Assembly: GCA_016801885.1 (NCBI GenBank)
Contig: CM028901.1
Span: 15,635,095-15,699,094, forward strand
Direction of reading: 5' to 3'
DNA: 64,000 nucleotides
Source: Toxotes chatareus
Lineage: Eukaryota; Chordata; Actinopteri; Toxotidae
Shown here one piece after another: positions 46,669-59,942 of this stretch. Every line of letters starts with the position of its first letter. Positions within the stretch are counted from its first letter, which is position 1. Under the pieces are notes generated by a model. It had not been told where the DNA came from. It saw only the letters and a list, made by a program, of their open reading frames with translations, and searched no databases. The position numbers were made by a program, and so were the translations under genes.

Positions 46669-48949
46669 AGCAAGATCCACTGAGTCACAAAGGCTACTTT
46701 AATGTGAAACATACTGGAAGTTTCTATTTAGCATGGAGCTGGAGGTGAGACTTGTTCAGCTTAAATTAGCATAAAGACTTGCGGCAGCACAAAACAGCCT
46801 GGCTTTGTCCAAAAGCTAGAAGAGGTAAACCCACAATGTGATTTTATGCATAGTTACATGTTGGTGTTGTACTTCAGTGCAGCATTTCCCGCTACCGTGC
46901 CGGTTGCCTAATATGGCCGATGAGCTCAAACTTGGCAACCTCATTGTGAGGACAGCAGGTAATTCTTACTAAAATTGCACAGTTGACTTTTATGTTTTTT
47001 TTTCCCTTCTGTGAGTCTGACAAAATAGGTACAGTGTGTTAGATAGATATTCAGACAGCTGAAGCATATTTTCAGAGCCAGGCTACCTTCCTGTGCCTCC
47101 AGACTTTATGCTAAGCTACCCTAACCGCATGTTGACTCACAGCACAACTCCACTACTTCAGCCCTGCATTCCTAAACCATTGTCCGACTCATGATGGACA
47201 GTTTAAAACAAAAAGGAAAGGATCAAAGTCAATGTCTTTTTTTTTTTTTTTTATTCCACACATTCTTCTTCCTGAAGCCTGCCAACAGTTTGGTCTGAGA
47301 TTTAGGTGAATTATGGTAGCAGCAGCTAATGTGGCCTGAAAACACTTGCCTCAAACAGAGATAAGCAGCGGACCGCAGAGGTCTGATAAAGTCACCTTTT
47401 TCTAACTCCACAGCTAAGATTTCTTTTCAAACTTGTAACCTTCAGACTCAACCAATACTGACTCAAGTGACATCACTTCAGGCTATTTATCAGTCACAGA
47501 GGTCTTTTTGCTGTAGTGCTCCTCAAGACCTATAACCAGACTTTGATGTAAACAGTCTTACATGTAATGTAATTTTGATGCGTTTGATTACACTGTTGTC
47601 TGAAGCCTGTATTTTTGTGTAAAACTACCACAGTTTGCTGCGCTAACTTTACTTAAGTACAAAAAACAAAACCCAGTCTGTTAAATAAATAAATAAATAA
47701 AATACAAAACAGACTTGTGGTGTCTTTCTGACAGATAACTGAAGTCTCTTGCACAAAACTGTACTTAAATATCATCCTTTCTGAATAAACCTGTCCACAC
47801 ACTAACCGAGCAAGTAACTAAATGCAGGCGGTGTGACCCTACACTGACTGTGCATGGTCACAGAGGAAAGACTAGATCTCAAAAACACTGAATTTCACAG
47901 CATGGAGTCTCTCCGCTGTGATATAAAATGCACAGTTTGCTCAGAAACGCTGTCACTATACTTATATATAAGTGATACTTAGCAAAGCTGGATGAGACGT
48001 TCACATGCCAGTAGAGGGAAAGAGGAGAACATTCTTCCATGAGCTTGGCTTGAAGAAAGAATGGATTGCCTCATCAGCTGAATGAAGGTCTAGTTTTAAC
48101 TCTCTGTAGATTGTGTATAAGTAATTCAACACTGTTTCTGATGACAAGCTATACATAAAAAAAAAAAAGCGTGTTCAATTTTTGCCTCACACTCAAAAAA
48201 ATATTTTAGGATTAGTGCGATTATTGGCAACTGTGTATTATTCTTTGTATACCTATGCTTTAGTTATGGCCAACCAATGCCCCAAATGAAAGGAAAGGAA
48301 GGATAAACACTGTTGACTCAGGCCTTTGGTTCACCGCTCCATTTCACGACCTCCACACCCTCTGCCACCACCGCTGCATCCATCTTCCCTCCTGTTCAAA
48401 GCCTGACCCTCTCGCAGACTGCCCACATCACAGCCCAGATCCTCTCCCCCACGGCGACATGTGTGCAACATTCATTTTCTCTTAGCAAACTTTAATTAGT
48501 TGCTGTCTTTCAACCTCAAGCACGACCCACCTACAGGGCAAGTTAGGCCGCTGCAGTGTGGAGACACCCAGAGCTCTTGGTCTTCTCCCAGGAAGACCAG
48601 CCAACAAAAACTGTCCTCCTGCAGTTATGAATATTAAAGAAAGCGCCAACTCTTACACTGTTTTATGTATCACCGCTGAATTCCAGGAGTTACTTTGCGA
48701 TGATATCTGTTTTACCTTTCTGATTTCCCTGCTTTGCCTCATTATGTGTCATCTACCTCATACTGCATCAGTCTGATTTTTCTACATTTGTTTTCAAAAT
48801 AAGACACAGCAGTCCTAGTGTCATGGCTGGATTATACTGTGGCTGGTCGAAACTTAAGCAGGTGAAAAAATTGGTATGAATTTCACCCGCGATTTAAGTT
48901 TATCTTAAGTTTAAGAAAAAAAAATATAGATGCACCTGGCCACAGTAAA
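46669..48949. other. Intergenic, no gene seen
   Basis: A T-tract at 47236-47252 and a short AAAT run at 47683-47702. No exon supported. Confidence 0.5.
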
Positions 48950-49103
48950 GCGTCACTGCAAAACTGTGAAATATTTTTATGTTTTCACTTTGTCATTATG
49001 GCTTAGTGAGTGTGACAATGCCAATTTTGTCCATTTAAAATCAGTAACACAGTAAAGTACTTAAAAAGTGAAGGGGTCTGAATACTTCTGAATAGCACTG
49101 TGT
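48950..49103. mobile_element. Worn Tc1/mariner end
   Basis: The right end reads AGTGAAGGGGTCTGAATACT then TCTGAATAGCACTGTGTA. This is close to the terminal phrase of many fish Tc1-like elements, whose tips read CAGTGCATTCGGAAAGTATTC on the other strand. The body is short and has no transposase remnant. Confidence 0.5.
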
Positions 49104-50388
49104 ATCATAATAAAACAGTCTGAAAGGAGCTATTCTGCCCAACAAGTACCTTTACTTTTGAAACTTGGACTATTTTTTTATTGCAACTTTTACCTTTGAA
49201 ACAGACATGAGTGCATCCTCCGCAAAACCCCTTCGTCACAGAGGAAGGGAGACCACTTTGGATACACCGAATGTCACATCAGGTCATCTAGTATCAGCAT
49301 TCATATGAAAAGTACCTGTAAGTCAAAGAACAGAAGGAGGAATGAAAGTTTCTTTTCCAGATGGATTCCTTTATACAACAAAAAATTACCATTGCTCAAG
49401 AAAGACTGCTGCCTGTTTACTTGACTAAACTTGACTAAATGACTACATAAACTGTTTGCGCAGCTATCTAGAGTACAGCCTTGGCTAAAAACAACACTGC
49501 ATAAAATCATAATAGATGCAAAGTTTCACAACACTATTCTGTAGAGCTCGCACAGTGGCACAAATGGCAGGTCCTTGGCAGGAAGTAGACTGGAGGGTTA
49601 AGTAAGGGTGGCGGCTGGCACTGCTACTGATTTCCATGGGTTTGGATGAAAACTGACAGGCTTTTTATAGCACAGTGGCCGGGCGGGGTCACAGGGTATG
49701 TGTGGCTCAGAGCATTCACTGTGTGGGAGTGTGGCACTCGTTCAGATGGAGCCGAAAAGAGAGACAGTGAGAGAGAAAGAGAGACAGAGAGGTGGTGGTG
49801 ATGGGAAGGAAAGAAAGCCAAGACTGAGACTGAGAATCAGCAAAGAAGAGAAATGCTAATGCATCAGGCATTTTAGCTTCATCTCCCCAGAGATGCCCTC
49901 TCTGTCGTTTTGGAAAGGTGTCATGAGCCGTAGAAAAGAAAAGCACTGATGGGAATTCAGCAAATGGACTGACAAAAATGGACAGAGAGCTGCCAAGCAG
50001 TGACAAGCCAGGCCACTCCTCCATCACAGCCTCAGGAAATACCCTGATCCTAGTCCCAGCTCTTCAATCATCCAGCTCGTCTCTTTGAGTTTTTCAAGTG
50101 TGTATGCGCACATCTACACGCGCATGTGTTTGTTATCTTCAGACAAATCAAACAGTGAGAGTGATTTACACTGGAGGAAGGTCTGCTTCACAGCGCTCTG
50201 ACGGAGCGTTTTTTCCCATGCCAATATTAGCAATATCACAGATGACAGAGAGCTCGGAGGGATAGAGAGCTGTTCGGCCAAACACAAGTAAACACATGAG
50301 CCCTTCTGAGTCATACCAGGGATTCCTCTCTACTCAGCAGCCGCATGATGAGGACCAGAGCACCAGGCAGGCCCTGTCATCCAGGGAC

Positions 50389-50424
<36 letters not shown>

Positions 50425-51180
50425 GGCCATACTGATTCAGTTCATCGATGGTTTGCAGAGTTTAAAGGGAATAAATGAGGCGTTCATCGATCAGTAATGT
50501 TTCTACTGAGGAGAGTTTAAGAACTCTTGTGATTCTTATCAACATGTTTCTCAGTTTTGTGGTCTCACCATTGCTTCCACCCTGACACTAACCCCACCCC
50601 ACACACCGGTGGCATCTTGATTCATGTTAACTCGGTAGAAAAGCAGCAATTTTATCACATTCACTCCCAGCACAATGACTTCTCTCTGTACAATGCATTC
50701 AATGTGTGCTCCAGTCATGCACTGAATGACTCGTCACTGCATGATGCTGTCAGTGGAGTTTCACTGTTAGAGGATTCCCGTAAAAACCAGCACCAACATC
50801 ACCCACACTGCAACTCCATCACCAACAGTTTGCTTGGAGATTCAGGAGTGTGTATGCTGGTAGCGGCTCATGTAACCATGAGCTACTGGCCCCAAGATGA
50901 GGAGCAGGCTGCAAAGCTCTGGTAAACTCACTTGTTTTTAATTTCACACCCCCACATTTGTTTCATTTTCAGACCTGTAGACCTCAGACTACCAACTAGA
51001 CCAATGCTGACTTAAGTGGCATCACTTGAGGCACTTTATCAGACTTTGTGCAGCTCTCTCACACAAAAGACACTAAAGGCTTTATAGAGCTTTTTTTCTG
51101 CAACAGCTGGAAACATACTTGGATAAATTTAAATTGAGGCAGTTTCCCTTTAAGAAAGAGGCATATTCTCTTGTGTTTCC
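49104..51180. other. Intergenic, no gene seen
   Basis: A GA-rich tract lies at 49757-49791 and a long A-tract at 50393-50420. No supported exon. Confidence 0.5.
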
Positions 51181-51574
51181 GTTGCTTCTCCTCCCTGTAG
51201 TTTCTTGTTTGTACCCTGTTTGTGTGTCTGTGTGTGTGTGCCTAGGCCTGGGTGTTGTCGACCTAGTTTCTGCTTCCTGCAAGATCTCCTGCTCACCTGT
51301 TGCAAATCACCTCGTCAACCACACCCCTCACCTGCAGCACAAGAAGACGAGCCCTTCACTTCAACTCTTGCCAGAACGTCAGTTAATGTGCGGCTGAATC
51401 TCTTTAAAGTCCCAGTGTTATTTCGCCTTTTGCTTATTCTAGTTTATGCTCTGCCTCAGGTTCACATGGACCTGCTCCTCAGTCTCCCTGCCACACTCTG
51501 TGCCATACCTGTTGTCTCCAGCTCAGGCTGCTCGCTGGTCACAACTCTTTGACACTCACTCCAGTCTGCCCACT

Positions 51575-51665
51575 ACTGCGCTAAAGACATTACTATCTTT
51601 TACAATAAACTGCCACTTGGTTGAATTTTAGTCTGCCTTGTGCCTGAGTCCTGCATTTAGGTCCT
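51575..51665 (+). repeat. Possible 3' end of a dispersed retroelement
   Basis: It reads TACAATAAACTGCCACTTGG, then TCTGCCTTGTGCCTGAGTCC and TGCATTTAGGTCCTAAA. Similar AATAAA-then-CTGCATTTGGGTCC phrases close many fish repeats. The region 51180-51575 is pyrimidine-rich and may be its body. I cannot name the family. Confidence 0.35.
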
Positions 51666-53357
51666 AAAGTGTTAGTGTACTTTGTGTTAAACAGCACACA
51701 TGTGGCTAAGGAGTAACAAAAAGCTTAGATAAAGATTTCTGTTGATAATTCTATCAGGAAAAAGTCAGATAAAAATCCCTCCATAATTTACAACTAATCC
51801 AAACCTCATTTACAGTGACATGAAACAGAAGAGCAGCAAATCCTCACATTGGAGAGGCAAAAATCAGAAAAGATTTGGCGTTGTCAGAATGATTGGTGAT
51901 TAATTTTTTTATGTGTGTGTGTATTATTCCAGTAATTGTTTTAGCACTAAAAATGATGCACTTTGGGGCTGTCACATTATCCTACTCATGTTTCCATGTC
52001 TGTTCCTGATAGAAACAACAGATCTGAGTTATAATAAATGGGAGTTTCCCATTAAAAGGTCAAAGCTTTAATGCTGTGAACACCATTAACTCACATGATG
52101 AGTTCAGATGCCCAGTCGTTCCTCCACACTGATGGGCCTTGGTTCAGCTGTAGGTTATGTGAATTTACCGCATTAGTTGCGTAGGGTTGATTCCCGTGAA
52201 TTGTTTTCGATGAAGTGAGACCTGTATAAGTGAAAACACATGGAAACAGGCATGCAGGAGTTGAAGTGTCTTTGAACCGACAACTGACAAAATACTGTCT
52301 GTAAACTCCACTGAAATAAAACCATGATTCATTCTCTTTTTGGCTCAAGAATAAACACTTTTTCATATCTAAACTTTGGCTAGCTCCTTCATGAAGCTGC
52401 ATATTGTCAATCAGTCAGTCATGTTCAGGCAAACCACCAAGAAAAAAAAAAAGCTATGTCCTGCTTTTACCCTCCACAGGCACAGCTAGATCATACAGTG
52501 CTCTTAGTGGGAAGGCTCGTCTACATTATAGGGTACTATAATGACAAAAACAAGGCAGTGACTTGGGAGCAGATCACAGCTCTAGAGTTTCCACTAGTGG
52601 CTGCCTACTGTGTTTCAGTTCCCAGGCTTCTCCATTGTCCTTCTCAGTCAGTGCTACCGGGAAACAAGCTCCTTTATGGCACTGTGGCTCACAGGACACC
52701 ACAAAACACAATAGTAGCCAAATAGATACAGTTACAAAACAAAGTGTAAGCCCACCTGAGTCCGGAGTGTAGAGTAACTGTAAATCAGCGTGCTGCCGCA
52801 TTAGCTTTAGTGCCAAGGTGCACATCAGGCCAGGACAGGCTGAATTTGTTTGTGAATGGGCCATTTAGCTGGAATTTTTAGTGGAATTTAAGCATGTTGA
52901 TACTGGCACATTCCTTGGCACGCTGAGGAGCACAAGTTACAAATATAGTGATGGCAGAAGTTTGAGTGGTTCAAGTGTTCCATGCTTTAAATCTAAGTGC
53001 TCATGGTCAAAATGATCCTTCTAATTTTGACTAATATACAATCATAATGAGGCCAACTTCCTCAGGTTATCAGGAAAACGTGTCAGTGTGGGATTTATTG
53101 GCATTCAGTGCCAAGTCAGGAAAGAACCTGGGCAGGGTTTACACCTGTGACACTGCGAGTACACCTGAGCCATCAGCCCCATCAGAACTCTGCTAAATAT
53201 TTTAATTTCACACTTGTGTCTTTAGAGGATAATGCTGACATAATATTCTTCTTATTGCCAACAAATCAAATGAAAAGAACTAAATGAACAATGTGTTAGT
53301 CACAAGTCTCTCTATACTTCCCCCTCCTTAATCTGTCTTTGGCACTCAGTAAAGTGC
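51666..53357. other. Intergenic, no gene seen
   Basis: No supported exon. Short GT run near 51911-51921. Confidence 0.5.
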
Positions 53358-53735
53358 ATACCTCCGCCAAGGCCAAACAATCCTACACCTCAGTCTAGCT
53401 CTATAATAATAGAAAAATAAAAGGAAAAAGGAAGTAATCTGATAACACAAATGATTTATTTGTCATAAAACATAGGAAGTACCAGAATAGCACTCAGGAG
53501 AGCTCATACCTCTGCCAAAGCCAAACACTGATGCCCCGTCTCACATAAAGGGAAGTAATTGACAAAGGAGAAAAAAAAAATCCTGGACCTTCACCTGTTC
53601 ATTGAATCTGCTCCAAAGTTTAAAGGGTTCTTCCCTGGGCCACGCCCCATCCCTCCACCGAGTTTGGTGCACATCAGTTCGGTACTTTTTGAATAATCCT
53701 GATGACAAACAAAGAAAGAAACAACTGTTGATAAC
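53358..53735. repeat. Dispersed fish repeat, composite copy
   Basis: It begins with CATACCTCCGCCAAGGCCAA and has an internal second start at 53506 (CATACCTCTGCCAAAGCCAA). It ends with the GGGTTCTTCCCTGGGCCACG block and GACAAACAAAGAAAGAAAC. The last block matches the copy at 46514-46620. The doubled start suggests a tandem or nested pair. Confidence 0.6.
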
Positions 53736-53919
53736 AAGTGTTGCACAAACAGGAGTAAATGGTACATTTGCTGTAATATTGTATGTAATGCATGTAATAT
53801 TACCAACCTACCGTTTAAGATTCATCTTTATTTTTGTGAAATGATAGTGGATGGAAGTCCTGGACTAGTAGTGAGGACACATAGATACATGCGATCACAG
53901 TGTCACTGTCCCGCAGTTC

Positions 53920-54025
53920 TAGCCATGGACCCTTGTTGGGTTTAATCATCTTTGTCCCCCTATCTGTCATCATGTTTCCTGTCAGTGTACACTAACTACT
54001 CTCAATAAAGGCTTCAATATAGATA
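53920..54025 (+). repeat. Possible dispersed repeat tail with AATAAA
   Basis: CATGTTTCCTGTCAGTGTAC, then ACTACTCTCAATAAAGGC, is similar to a frequent fish repeat end. Too short to classify. Confidence 0.3.
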
Positions 54026-57000
54026 AACCCTCTGTACAGACTTCTGCTCCATGTAGAAAGGAAACAAAAGAAACTGGTGAAGCAGTGAATAACACGTCTG
54101 TTCAGAAATTCCTTTTGGTTTATTTTTCAGAACCAAAGGCTATTGAACTTGGCTTCCTTCAAAAAGAATAAGTTAAGCATTCAAACAACAGTACAAATTG
54201 AGACTGGAGCCCAGTGGAAGGAGTTCCCATCTCTACAAAAAACACATCTTGGATTATTGTTGATCTTTTAAGGACGGTATTTGGAAGGCCCTCCAGCACT
54301 GGGACTGAAGTCCTCATTTGTCTCATGCACTTTTTAAATCATTTCTTCCTTTTGTTGTCCTTTTTATGTAAGAAAATCATGAACACATCTCACATGTCAA
54401 GGGAGTCACGAACAAATCAAAGTCAAAGAGGTTGACAATTTTAGTATCACAAGCTCAAGCCGAGAGAACCGTGACGATGACACTGTAAAGGACATACTGT
54501 TCTTTTCACGGGCTGTGAGACACTCCCCATGATGTGTAAACTGAGCTTTATCTTTCCCCTTTAACAAATGATTGGCTTCAGAAAGGATTACAGAACAACA
54601 CAGAAATCCTTAGGCAAGTCAGTCTTCAATTCTTCTCCAACACTGACTGATGTTGATAAAGAGATCCGCTGCATGGGGACTATATTTTGGATGAAAATGG
54701 CAAAATGCAGGTGGTTCTACAATGACTTGAAGGATAGCTGCATCATTTTCCAAACCCTTCTTAAAACAATACTCACAAGTTCCTCCTGTCTATACTGTCT
54801 CACAAGACATCCTGTCCTAAAGCCACTTTCAGTGGAACTAGGGGGATTTTTTATACCCATTCGTGTAACACAGACTATTGAGGACTTTTACTAGCTTCGC
54901 TTGGATTTTGAAACACATTTAATACATGATTAAAAATGTGAACCTATCTGTTAAAACAGGAATCCAGCAAAGCTTATTTAAGAAATGTTGATTGGCTGTA
55001 AGTAAACGTACATATAGAACCTTTTAACCTAATTTATTTCAGCGTATTGAAGCCTCTGCTTCTCAGACCTGTCAATGAACCGTACTGATGAATACAAAAA
55101 TTGGGATTTATACTGAGGACAGCGTCTGAAGGTTTTAAGTAGAGCAGTGTGGAAGGTTTTGAAAACTGACCCTTCTGCATTTTCTGTTTCCATGTCCTCC
55201 TCCCACTGAACGGCGCTTCTGTGGATGCGGTCTACCGGAGAGGATCCAAGAAGAGAGCCCAAATGGAAAGAACAGGTGAGCCATCCGTCTCTGAGATTCA
55301 CTGTGGCAATACTTGAAAAGACAATTAGACGGCTTAAACAATGAGGCCTTTGTAACGCTGCCTCCGTTTCTTCCTGGCTTTCCTTTTTTTTTTTTTCCAA
55401 ACACATTTTCGAGCTCCATGTGAAATAACAGCAGACGTCAGAGCGAAGAAGGTGTTTCCGTGTGGCATCACGGCAGGCTGGATTTGGAGGAAAAAGAAGG
55501 GCAGACAGGTGCTGACAGAAAGCTAAGGATAACACATGTCTGAAAGCAATGAAAGCATCAGCGCGGTGAGAGTATTCATCACCTTGCTGGACAAAATTAA
55601 AATCCTTTTCCTTTCTTCATTGTGAGTGTGTAGTTTGCATCCAGGGCCACTTTAACGACTTTTGCACACATCTGAGAATATAGACAAATGTGAATGACTC
55701 AAAATATGGATCACTGCTGAGCTGAGTGGGGGGAAAAAAAGAAATTTAATCTGTAGAAATACCTGAGAAGCTACTACTTTGAGCGTCATACGTAGCAGGC
55801 AAAGTACGTAGAAGACACAATTCTGAGAACCTAAGAAGGGAAGAATAGCCAGCTGACATTAGTATGTTTGGGAAAATGTTCAGTGCAATCAAGTACAGAC
55901 CTTTAGGCTGTAATGTGATTACATTACAGAGACTTAGGGGCTTTAGTTGTGGAAAATGTCAGTGGATTTTGGGGGAAAGTACCATGGTCTCATTTAGCTT
56001 AATGGTTCGTTACTGAAGCTTTTGCATGGAGGAAGTGCCCTTATGTCTATATATGGCATGGCAGTACAGTACAGTAGACCCCTTTGTAAAATCTCAATCA
56101 CCCCACTGCCCCTCCTCTACCTCCTTTTGCTATTGTGAAGGAGGGAATTTTGTCAACAGGCACTTTTTTGAGCCTCCCTGCCAGGCTGACAGCTCCCCTG
56201 AGTTCCCAGCACTCACCAGGGGGAGATGTTATAATGCCCATGTGGGACAATTTTATATGAAACACCTCTCTGCCTTCTAGGCGCGTGGCAGTTAAATCCC
56301 CCCTTCATGCCCAATCCTACCAGCAGTGCTCTAAGCTCCCTACTGAGGTCAAGGGCTGAGGGCTGGAAAGCTCTGGGGGGACCAAGGACTGCAGCCCTAC
56401 TATAGAAAACAAATGGGAGGGGACATACGGCTGTGGAACCAGCTGTATATCATCTGTTTTTTTTTTTTCCTTCAGAGTGTGGGGCCACAAGTGGGACTCG
56501 TCATAGGAGGCCTGAGGGGGGAAGGGAAAGTGGTAATTACCCAGTACCTTCAAGTAATGGTGCCTAATAGTCACTTTATCTGAAGTTTAATTTAAAAAGT
56601 GTTGAGTGAGTGCGTTCTGCATGCTGTGACGTGCTTTTGAAGTGTACATTAGAAATATAATTCCCCTCACTTTGTACTTAAAAGCTGCAGCTTGCTAAAT
56701 ATGAAACAATAACGAGCATCAAAAAAGCCTTTGGTGATTTTATTTTTTTTTTTTTTGGAGCTTAATAACCAGCCTTTCAGGTGATAATAGTTGACTAACA
56801 CTCTAATCTATGTTTCATGACAAAGTTTGCCAAAGGATTTACAGCAGTCTTTTTTTCTCATTAAGAATAAGCCTTCTGTAAATTCCATGCTGTGACCTGT
56901 GCACTTAAATTCCCAGCAAGAACAGAGTGGTAGGACATTTTATCATTACTGCTGCTTATCTTCGTGCTTTGCAGCCAGGGTTTTGGGAGGTAGTGTTTAC

Positions 57001-57410
57001 ACTGGAAAATAGTTTCTGCTTTGAGCACTTAACCTAACAGGAGGGTTTAAGCTGGCTGTCCTCGACTTATAATAACAGCATAGAACAGTGAAACAATTGT
57101 TTTGACAGAGCTGCTAATCAAAACTGGTACTGAGGTTCACGTCAAGGAAAATGTGTGTTCTTGTCATCAGTGTTGATGATGACACACACACACTTTGGTG
57201 CTTAAGGTAACACACAGTAAGTGGGGAAATGGAAATAATGGCTTAGATTTCAACAGAGTAACAACAGAACTGTTCACTGTAAAAACACAAAGGAACACTG
57301 GTTTGTGTTTTTAATTTCAAATTCAAATTTTTATGTAGCTGAACTAAAACTGTGTACGTGTAATGAGACAAACCAAAAGTCAAAGGAGAGACTTGATGTG
57401 GCAATATACA
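54026..57410. other. Intergenic, no gene seen
   Basis: The 168-codon minus frame at 55029-55535 and the 108-codon plus frame at 54568-54894 lack domain pattern and splice context. A C-poor T-tract is at 55384-55397. Confidence 0.5.
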
Positions 57411-57600
57411 TTAAAATGGAAATTATGGATACAATTGCACAGGAAATTTTTGAAATCAAAAGCTACCCTGAGAAAGATGAATTTGAATCAGTTCTGAAGT
57501 ATACGTGCCTGACGGAGCCGGTTCACATCTGCAGGTCAAAGCTGCATCAGGAGAGCTGCAACAAGGTAGATATAAACAGAAAAAGGAAAGGGGGAGAGGT
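57411..57600 (+). pseudogene. Possible scrap of a SAMD3-like fish protein
   Basis: An open stretch encodes IAQEIFEIKSYPEKDEFESV, then LKYTCLTEP and, after a gap, RSKLHQESCNKVDINRKRKG. The order YP-x-x-x-EFE-V...CL-x-EP...RKR resembles a conserved region in fish proteins annotated as SAM-domain-containing protein 3-like. The Trp/Lys block expected between them is gone. It looks like a truncated relic; chance cannot be excluded. Confidence 0.25.
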
Positions 57601-57628
57601 CTGTGGACTGTGGAGAACTGTGGAGAGG

Positions 57629-57685
57629 TCAATCAATGAGGACCCTACCTCCTCTCTTTGAGGAGGTAGGGTCCTCATTGATTGA
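57629..57685. repeat. Perfect 26-bp hairpin with 5-nt loop
   Basis: 57629-57654 is the exact reverse complement of 57660-57685; the loop is TCTTT. G-T wobbles could extend it by two pairs. The right arm continues into an ATTG repeat. It lies just after the SAMD3-like scrap. Confidence 0.95.
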
Positions 57686-57689
57686 TTGA

Positions 57690-59715
57690 TTCTCAATGAT
57701 TGATTCTCATTTTTTGGTAAATAATATTAACTGTAGCAAACAGACTTACAAAATGAAAGTAGTGCAGCTTAATGCAGCTTTAACATCAAGAGTATGATCT
57801 CATAGCTGATGCTGATCATTTCATGCCTAATTCACTTTGTGGAACAAAGTGAACACTCGTCACAACAAGGTTGGTGGGTGATAGCAACTGTGTTATTGTT
57901 TCTGGAAAGAGATGCTAGCGTTGACTCACAATTTTAATATTTCCTCCACTCGGTGAATGATGAGAGTCAGTAACATGGTACTGAAATTCGAGTTAGAATC
58001 AGTGGGAATGTATTCCGTCTTTTAGTTTTCCTCAGCGCTCAATCACGCATCTGTTACTTTTCTTCAGCTCATTTCCATTACAATCATTTCCTGACACAGT
58101 GGAAAAGCAACACCAAAGACTCATTGTTTGATAGTGACAAAGTTTGGCTCCAAACATCACTTTTTGTGGCTCAAATCTGTATTTTAACAGAACAGTTAAT
58201 ATTCCTTCTCTCCCTGTTTTCCACCTTGTAATTGATATCCCCCTCATAAAATACATGTAAATGCCACTTAAAAATGCCTCATGATGACCTTTTCATCCTA
58301 GTAGGTCTGAGTCATAATCTGTGGATGATTTGCAAAACATCCATGTGCAGAACAGAGCTGTGTTAAGCGTTTGCTTCGGGCTATCCGTCAGGAAACTTTC
58401 CTTTGGTGGCTGATTGGACTTTCCAGAAGCCTGAGGGCTGAAGCATTGATCATGCCCTCAGGGGGGGGACTCAGCTTCCCCCTCCAGTCTGTCATGGAGG
58501 ATATCTGGGCGATGTGTGTGTAGCTCACTGAGCCGCAGTTGGTCTGGTGCTGTTGGTGGTGAACGTTCAGCTGCCTGTATTCCATCTTCCCCCGACCACT
58601 TGAGCAACACTTTTCCTGTCAAGGAAACCAGAGTCTAATAGTTCACACATGTTAGTCATTGCAGTTTAGAGAGTGATGAGACCCTGATGAGCCTGTCTGT
58701 TTTTCCTTCTCTGTCTCTTTGTGTTTCTTTCCCTCTATTTTTATCCTCTCGCTGCCTTATTGTTGTCCTAAGAAATAGCCAAGACCAAGATTACCATTGG
58801 TATACAATATTCCGAATCATAAATCCCATGAAAAGAATAGCATTGACCAGAACTGTTTACATTGCAGTTTTTGGCACATAAATCTCACTATGGCTGAGTC
58901 CAAATGATACCACACTCTGTAGCCGTCTGTAAATCTAACAGATCAAGGATCAGCATGTCATATGCTCAGTTCATCACATTCAGGGGTTTTGCTGCTACAG
59001 TCTTCCTTGATCTGACCAGGAGTTAATGCAGGCTAACATTAGCTAGTGTTAAAATATATCATTATTGGGAGCCACATAAATACTTAACATTTGCTAGATA
59101 TGGATCAGTTCACAATTTCCTGTGCAATGAGGGATTATGACCAACACTGTGGGTGAGCTCACTTTAATTTTTATCTCCACAGCTGTTTACAACCTCTCTG
59201 ATCATCTGACTGCTCATGTATCTTGGCCCATCAGACTACCAAAAATATTACACACACTGTAATAAAACAGTATCATCTTTTAAGTCCACAGTATCATTTG
59301 TTGCTAAGAAACTAGCTTTACTGACATAACTGGCAGATCATGTTGACAGGAGGCAAAATCTGCTGTCACACAGTCCTACAGCTACGATATAAACTGGATA
59401 TAAACAGGAACCACTGACTGTCAGAAAGTGCAAAGTGGTTCCCTGTTTTCATGTTAGAACCGCCTCAGATTCAACATCATCGGACTGGCAGCGAGCCCCG
59501 TGGTGACACATTACTATCTGCTGCTGCTACAGTCATGTCTTATACAGTAGGATATTTGTATTGAGCATCTGAAAACAAAAGTGAAGGGGAATTTGTCATA
59601 TTTAGTGGGTGAAAATGGCCCCATCCATCACACATAGTTACTGCAGGATATTATGGTAAGAATTCAAGTGTGGAGAAGGTACGACTGTAGGTGTTTTTCA
59701 CTTTCTTAAGACTTT
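57690..59715. other. Intergenic, no gene seen
   Basis: No supported exon or recognised repeat. Confidence 0.5.
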
Positions 59716-59942
59716 AGCTGTATTCACATGTAGCACACAACAGGGGATTGTGCTTGTCAGACGCGTTCTCACCTACTGGAAATACTTTGTTTGGTTTACA
59801 CAGACTTTGTACCGGGGAGCTTGCAGGGTAAAGTCTGTTTAGTGTCCGGTCCGACTGATTCAGACATTAGCATTCACACATTCAGCTCCTCCGGGTAAAG
59901 TCTAGAAAAGTTCAGGGCTGCAGTTCATGTGTGAAAGCAGCT
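59716..59942. mobile_element. Second copy of the non-autonomous element
   Basis: It matches the inner and right part of 39140-39535: CATGTAGCACACAA, GGAAATACTTTG, GTAAAGTCTGTTT, TCTAGAAAAGTTCAGGG and TGCAGTTCATGT. The outer ends AGCTGTATTCACATG and CATGTGTGAAAGCAGCT are near-perfect inverted repeats, which supports a TIR element. Confidence 0.6.

Noticed and set aside
55029..55535. 168-codon minus frame
   Set aside because: Low-information composition, a T-tract-derived Lys run, no family resemblance or splice signals.
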